This document shows, in pieces, positions 58,574 to 64,000 of a stretch of DNA of 64,000 nucleotides. The position numbers were made by a program, and so were the translations under genes. Under the pieces are notes generated by a model. That model made no database searches. It was not told the origin of the DNA and was given only the letters and a program-made list of their open reading frames with translations. How positions within the stretch are numbered: position 1 is the first letter of the stretch; each line of letters opens with the position of its first letter. The stretch covers positions 46,623,566 to 46,687,565 of the forward strand of contig OX326959.1 in assembly GCA_946800325.1 (NCBI GenBank), written 5' to 3'. This DNA comes from Luzula sylvatica (taxonomy: Eukaryota; Streptophyta; Magnoliopsida; Poales; Juncaceae).

Positions 58574-59168
58574 TATCTGGTTCTTCGGTTAGGCATTGCA
58601 TGAAACCATACTGATCTTTTTCCTAAATTCGATTCATATCACTCGTGGTCCTAAATTGGCAAGTTTTTTAGAACCTCTCAATTTTTTTTCCAAAGAAACC
58701 GTCGAAGCTAATTTGTTTCATGGGTGTATGTCAAAAAAGAAGATGGTACTGCCCAAATGCACAAAAATTGAAGGCGTCTCCTATTCAACTCCAAAAAATT
58801 CCTCTATGTAGGTAACTTGGATTTTCTATGAATTATCTCTGTCCGGAATTAACGATTAATTTGAGGTCATCCCGCGGCCCCGCCTAATAATTTTCAACAC
58901 AATTTGAATTGGTTTATGGGGGCCATATATAATATTTGAATCCTAAATTTCTCTCACCTCTCTCATCACACACCCACAAACCCGCACCCAAACCCCTGAT
59001 ATTCCGCACGCACACACGACATCTGATCCCTAGATCTGGAAAAAATGGCGATTGAGGTTTTGTGTAATTTTCTGCGATTTCTAAACGACGACTTGAAAGT
59101 TTTTTGCATTTTTCGTGTTTTCTGAGAACTACTTGATTTTTGTGTTTTGGACTGTTTAATCTGTAAAA
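58574..59168. other. Intergenic; possible start of an unplaced gene
   Basis: 58930-59044 has the look of a plant leader (CTCTCACCTCTCTCATCAC), followed by an ATG at 59045 (MAIEVLCNFLRF..) that stops after about 27 codons. No following exon was identified, so I do not call a gene. Confidence 0.35.
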
Positions 59169-60010
59169 TTTTTTTTTTGATTAACTGAGACGGGGTTCTT
59201 AGACCCGCACTCAGGCTATATTAAAAAAATAATATAGAACATGAGTTTGTATTATTTACACGGTTTTGTTGCTGCACTCCTGCCTACTATCTAACAACCT
59301 ATTTTGATCTAAGTTATTTCTTCTAATTGCACTGTTGTTGGCTTCTTTTTCATCAATCGCTCATGTAGTGTTACTTCTTCTTTGATCTTTTTAACCACCT
59401 CTATATGTGATGAAAATTTATCTTGAAATATTCTTTGACATCTTTCTTTCCATATTTCGAAGCACACCTGCATCATAATTGTTTTGTGTTGTTTTGGCAC
59501 TTGTTTGTCCAAAATTACGTCTATTAGACAATGAGCATTTAGTTGATTGATGTGGAAATAAGAATCTATTGTCGTCCATACAGCCACCATATATGGGCAT
59601 AACCCCATTATATGCTTTAGGGTTTCTTCATCTCGCTTGCACAACACGCACCTGTTTGGCAGTTGCCAGCCCTTCCTTCTCAAATTGTCCAATGTGAGTA
59701 TCTTGTTCAAAGAGCAAAGCCAAACAAAACATTTTATTTTGGGCAATATGCTAATTTTCCATATATTGGCCTTATGAGACTGCGTATTCACTCCTTTAAT
59801 CATGAATAGATATGCACTCTTAACCGTAAATTGACCATGGGATGTCCATCTCCATTTGATTACATCTTGTTGTGTTGTTTGTATTTGTGTGATCTCTGAC
59901 TGTAATTTACTGGTAAGCTGTGCATGTTCTTGATTTGCTTGTTCTGATAGTAGTGTCTTGATACCCTTAATCTGATTATTGACCCAAATCTCTTGCACCA
60001 TATTCATGTT
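59169..60010 (-). mobile_element. LINE retrotransposon, 5'-truncated, zf-RVT domain
   Basis: The minus-strand frame 60007-59309 encodes 232 residues. It has the zinc-binding region found after reverse transcriptase in plant LINEs: WKISILPKIKCFVWLCSLNK, LDNLRRKGWQLPNRCVLCKRDEETLKHIMGLCP, VWTTI, with the Cys-x2-Cys..His..Cys pattern. A 3' untranslated part follows and ends in an A run (T10 on plus at 59169-59178). The polymerase and endonuclease are missing, as expected of 5' truncation on insertion. Confidence 0.85.
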
Positions 60011-61799
60011 TTCTTCTTTGTGTGAGTATAGATTTGGATACTGACTTGCTGATTTTTAATTGATTTTCAGTTTATTTACTGCTTTAACTGTTTTTTGGCA
60101 GATTTTGAACTGAGTTATAACTAATTTTGTTCCTTTTTTTATCATTTCGACTTTCGAGACCAGATCTTAGGTAAATTGACTGAAACCTGGTAATTTCAAT
60201 GTTATCTTTTAACGATTAACTGAATTGTGAATTTCAGGGTTTTTTGTTGTTGCAAAAAGGGGCTGTTCATTGACTAAAATCCGGTATATTTTTTTTCATA
60301 AATGGACTGTTAATTTACTGATTTTATTTGATTTTTCAAAAATGGCAATTTTATATTACTTTACGTATATTAAACTATAATTAAGACTCTCTTGTAATTG
60401 TCTAATATTGATTCGAATCATTTAATGATTTGTATGTTGATTATTTTCCTAATGGATTAATTGTTAATTTGTATGTTTCAATAATTGATATACTTAGTTG
60501 TTAGTTGTAAGCATCATTAATTGTACGTATTAACAAAAAAATACGAAATTATTTGACCAACAAGTTAAAATATTCGTTGAAAAATAACTTAAGAATAAAT
60601 TAACAAAGTTAAGAATATTAATTATTAATTGACAAATAATTTAAGAATTTTATACATATTAATTGTTGTTAAGAATATGAATTATCATTATTTATTTAAA
60701 AATATGGAATTTACCAACCCCTTATTTTGGACTCATCTTTATGCAATCTCATCATGCCACATCATCACAATTATTTCAACCATTAGATTATGATATGTGA
60801 CAACATATGAACCATGGATTAACCTTTGATTTTGTGTGATTATGATTTATTTGTAGACATTTATGTGTCTCTTATTTTACACACAGTTTTAAGCAATTTT
60901 AGAAGGCCACGTCACCTTACACTGATGATGTGTCAAAATATTATTCGTTAGGTTCATGTTGGACCAATTGTATTTGATTTTGATTTTTTTTCACAATATG
61001 TTACATGATCAATTGTGAATACAAATAGAATGTGAATAGTTTAAATATCTAACATTAATAAATTAATATATAATATCATAAAACATACATCAAATATTGT
61101 TAGTATTTTTAATAATATAATTTAAAAAAATTAAGAAATATATTTACTTGAATTTTATCTTTATTTTGAGATCCATATTATCATATATTCAATATTTTTC
61201 TCTAACTTAAAATTATGAAAACAATTATGTAACAAAATATATAAAAATAAATATAATTACATTAATGACTTGTAAGCATAATAATAATTATTATTAAAAC
61301 TATAATTGAAAAAAAATTGCACATACTACTAAGTATGTTATATTTGTATTTTTACTTAAAATAATTTCATGTTAATCTTTAAAAAAAAATGATAGATATT
61401 TATTTACTAAACACAAATAATTTCTTTAGCTTATATAATATTTTTCAATAATAAACATGAAACATAAAATTTATAAAACACAAATAATTAGTTTGAACTT
61501 TTATAATGTTATTATTCTTATTTTTAGATATGAAAATTTAAAATATCATATGGTTTTGTTTTTTTACTTATGTACACGCATGTTATTTTATTATATTATA
61601 GTGACATTCATTATTTTTTGTATGTGTTGCATTAAAGTATTAAATAAATATTTCGTATTGTGTCAGTTTCAAAATAGTATAATAATTTTGTCATCAACAA
61701 ACTTCCTTAATCAATATGATTTTTATTTTCGCAAAGTCTTACATTTGATCCCGAAAAATCATAACTCTATATTATGTGTATGGCAAAACAAATGAAACA
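60011..61799. other. AT-rich intergenic, probable Helitron body
   Basis: No coding capacity is visible beyond low-complexity frames (such as 61457-61795). Part of it probably belongs to the Helitron-like element that ends at 61830, whose 5' end I could not fix. Confidence 0.4.
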
Positions 61800-61831
61800 A
61801 AACCGCCGCGAAGCGTGGGTAATCTCCTAGT
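61800..61831 (+). mobile_element. Helitron-like 3' terminus
   Basis: CCGCG-AAG-CGTGG forms a short GC-rich hairpin (one G-T pair). It is followed after about 10 bp by CTAG at 61827-61830 and a T, the typical Helitron 3' end inserted before T. Confidence 0.6.
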
Positions 61832-62375
61832 AGATATTAATTGACATATTCAATTAACAAATCAAGGTTGAACTAACAAAACAGTTGATTAAGAAGAATT
61901 AACAAATTAAAAATAAATTGTATATATTTGATAATTATATGGCGATTAGTACATACAGTCATATATTTTCCATCACTTTTTAATGATAATCACTGTTAAT
62001 CTTAAATTAGTTAATTATGTCCATACAAATATTAATAGATGAGATATAATTTTAATGGTTAATTATGTTGTTAATTAAATGGTAAAGTTATTGTAAATTA
62101 TTACTTTTAAATGTTAATTGAAATATGTTGATTGGACTGTTAATTATATTATAATCAATTGTTAATTAAAAATCTCGTTAATTCATTGGAGAAATTAGGG
62201 GGTCAAGTGAGTTCCCGAATTAACAGTATGACTATGACATAATGCTGATTTAATCATGAAAACTGTGCAGATCCTAAAAGGCATAGTATAATTTTCCTTT
62301 TATTTTTAGCCTGATAGTTATTTATAATGGAATTGATAATTGAAATGATGAGATTGTAATTATATATTGATGCCA
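61832..62375. other. Intergenic, AT-rich
   Basis: TTAATTAA-type repeats without genes. The last 60 bp (GTAATTATATATT) resemble intron 5 of RRP46 and may start the duplicated RRP46 fragment. Confidence 0.4.
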
Positions 62376-62660
62376 TAGTATACTATGCCCCCACAACTCA
62401 TGTTTTTTTTATCCATGATGTTGTCACATGACATCATATTGATAATTAGTAATTAATTATTAAATCAATTAATACCAAATTAACATCAATTTTATATGTA
62501 AAAATGGATTAATTAGCATGTACTTTTATAGGTACGTTAAAATTAACGATTAATTCGTTTTTGTGTGTTAATTGGGTAGCTAATTATCTCACTATTTCTC
62601 CTCAAAATATTAATAGAGGATGGGAGATAGAAGTTGTGGGGGCAAAGTAAAATTTCCCTT
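62376..62660. mobile_element. MITE family A copy beside the RRP46 fragment
   Basis: ATAGTATACTATGCCCCCACAA at left and, inverted, GGGAAATTTTACTTTGCCCC at right, with an AT-rich TTAATTAATAC-type centre. It lies 12 bp before the splice acceptor of the duplicated exon, so it sits in the copied intron 5. Confidence 0.65.
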
Positions 62661-62985
62661 AAATATTTGCAGAAATCGAAAGCATTTGCATATTTGGTAT
62701 TTTCAAATTCGCCTTTGAGTAGGGCCAAAATTTCAAATAGTGAAGAGCCAATTGATCATGGAATTATTACTTCTCTTACTCATGGGTGCATGCCAGGTTT
62801 GTTAAAAATATTGAGTGATATTTTTGTTTTTCAATTTTGTTTTGCTTTCAAATTGAATGATTTTGGGGGTTTTATTTGTAGCGAGTGGTTATTGGGATAG
62901 CATGGAGAGAGGCCGAGCTGCTTCAGCTGGAATTTCTGAGGAAGAATTTGCAAAAAGACTGGTCTATGATGCGTTCAATAAATAA
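62661..62985 (+). pseudogene. RRP46: RRP46 fragment: exons 6-7 with intron
   Basis: 62673-62796 and 62882-62985 correspond to exons 6 and 7 of the gene at 39221, with the same acceptor (ATATTTGCAG) and donor (CCAGGTTTG) and an 85-bp intron. The two exons keep an open frame (AFAYLVFSNSPLS, EEPIDHGIITSLTHG, ASGYWDSMERGRAASAGIS). The end is altered by a deletion and finishes FAKRLVYDAFNK. Exons 1-5 are absent. Retention of the intron shows DNA-level duplication and not retrocopying. It is probably not expressed as a useful protein. Confidence 0.88.
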
Positions 62986-63241
62986 GTCATTCTTTAAAAT
63001 TTATGTCATGTAGTAGGTTTTTATTTTTATTTGTTAATTATCCGAATTCATAACTTTATGAACTTGTAATGATTAGTGATTTTTTTTCTTAAACAATAAA
63101 CATAGAGATAACTCATATTTATCATTTCACTATATAGATAGTCCAATCATAATAGCATCACGCTGTTAACTTACAAAGGTGCATCCATTAATACATGTCA
63201 TATCATGCACTTATTCTATCAATTTCTATAATACGTGATCA
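62986..63241. other. Gap between RRP46 fragment and Gly-rich gene
   Basis: Short AT-rich spacer holding the probable 3' end of the minus-strand glycine-rich gene. Nothing else was seen. Confidence 0.5.
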
Positions 63242-63982
63242 TCAAGGAATTGCACCATTCTTCTTGACATTAGTACTAGTAACCTTTTCTTTTGTAGAAC
63301 CATGTCCGTAACCATACCAAGGATAACCACCATAACCGCCGGGATAAGAACAATAACAGCCATACCCATAACCGCCTCCATAACCACCTCCATAACCGTC
63401 ATAACCGCTGTTCTCATCCCCTGCGAAATAGAATGCATTTACCATTTTTATTTTGGTTTGACGCATTAAAGTTAGGAGAGCTTTTTACGAGTAGAAAATG
63501 CGAGAATTTTTTACCTTGGTGGTCCTCGTCGGGACCGCCAACTGTTGTGTCGTGTCCAACCCCAATCTTGTCTTTGTCATCTATTACATGTTAATGAAAC
63601 AAATATAAATAATTAACGTGTCGTAACTAATAACGTAACTAATTAAATTCGTACTTAAACCATTTTTCGTGCCAATATTCTTAGCCTTAGTTGGAGTTGT
63701 CGAAGGAACTTCATCCTTATTGTTTGGAATTTGGTCTTTTATACCACCATATCCACTACCATAACCACCTGGAAAACCTCCATATCCTGCAAAACCGCTC
63801 GGATAACCACCGTATCCGCCTGCCGAGCCCTCAAAACTGCCTGGAAAACCACCATATCCGCCGGTCGAGTCCTCAAAATTCGCACTAGGGTGTGAAAATG
63901 ACCTCGTGGCAGAGCATAGGGTTACACCTAATAGAATTAAGAGTGCAACACTAATTATTTTACGACAAATAAGGGTACCCAT
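63242..63982 (-). CDS. Secreted Gly/Tyr-rich protein (GRP-like)
   Basis: Three exons on the minus strand: 63982-63655, 63580-63515 and 63420-63242, giving about 190 residues. An alternative donor at 63661 would remove two codons. Residues 1-26 are a signal peptide (ISVALLILLGVTLCSA). Two blocks of GGYGG/GYGGYP repeats (about 40-80 and 135-165) are separated by a polar segment (KDEVPSTTPTKAKN, DKDKIGVGHDTT). The last exon has a short Cys pair (GYGCYCSYPGGYGGYP). This is the layout of plant cell-wall glycine-rich proteins, which are structural or defence-related. Exact function is unknown. The gene lies entirely inside the window, with only 18 bp beyond the ATG, so its promoter is not visible. 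Confidence 0.75.
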
Positions 63983-64000
63983 GAGTGACGAGTGATCGTG

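Noticed and set aside
1..64000. CRISPR arrays, bacterial operons, organellar insertions or viral genes
   Set aside because: No spaced repeat arrays, Shine-Dalgarno-led gene clusters, chloroplast or mitochondrial genes or viral domains were seen. All repeats are explained by plant transposons or simple repeats.

Overview
This window is nuclear DNA of a flowering plant, most likely a eudicot. It is AT-rich, its genes carry short GT-AG introns, the families are plant-specific (XTH, RCD1/SRO, R2R3-MYB), and plant transposon relics are dense. Nothing in it is bacterial, viral or organellar. The species cannot be told from the sequence.

Seven genes can be modelled with complete reading frames: an RRP1/Nop52-like rRNA-processing protein (3940-5574 +, no introns); an RCD1/SRO1-type protein with WWE, PARP-like and RST domains (10224-12283 +, 6 exons); two tandem xyloglucan endotransglucosylase/hydrolases (15453-16820 + and 18780-20443 +, 4 exons each, identical intron phases); an acidic protein with a destruction-box-like motif and a G2/M-type promoter element (27362-28458 +, 4 exons); an R2R3-MYB factor (31686-32805 -, exons of 133, 130 and 547 bp); and the exosome core subunit RRP46 (39221-40771 +, 7 exons). 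A likely eighth is a secreted Gly/Tyr-rich protein (63242-63982 -, 3 exons). The end of RRP46 recurs as a broken, intron-containing copy at 62673-62985.

The rest is repeats. Left part (1-9 kb): short tandem repeats, a 1.03-kb near-perfect palindrome, an in-frame 39-bp minisatellite, and a 276-bp foldback element with a 9-bp target duplication (Mutator-like). Middle (20-37 kb): hAT-type non-autonomous elements with 8-bp target duplications at 22058, 25606 and 36306, two MITE families, and a tandem segmental duplication that was later filled by MITEs. Right (41.7-54.1 kb): a nested retrotransposon complex. An outer Ty1-copia element that lacks reverse transcriptase holds a SINE in its 5' LTR, a hAT element in gag, and a second copia element with 1.09-kb LTRs in its 3' LTR. 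The second element has almost identical LTRs, a wrecked coding region and no primer-binding site. Further right: a hAT pair with a third hAT element nested in it (56.1-58.6 kb), a LINE 3' end (59.2-60.0 kb) and a Helitron-like terminus (61.83 kb).

The genes do not form a pathway, apart from the XTH pair acting on the same cell-wall substrate. RRP1 and RRP46 both serve rRNA maturation but are 34 kb apart. I found no clearly undescribed system. The best leads are the D-box/MSA gene, the repaired-looking 5' end of the inner copia element, the set of hAT families each with its own subterminal motif array, and the 1-kb palindrome.
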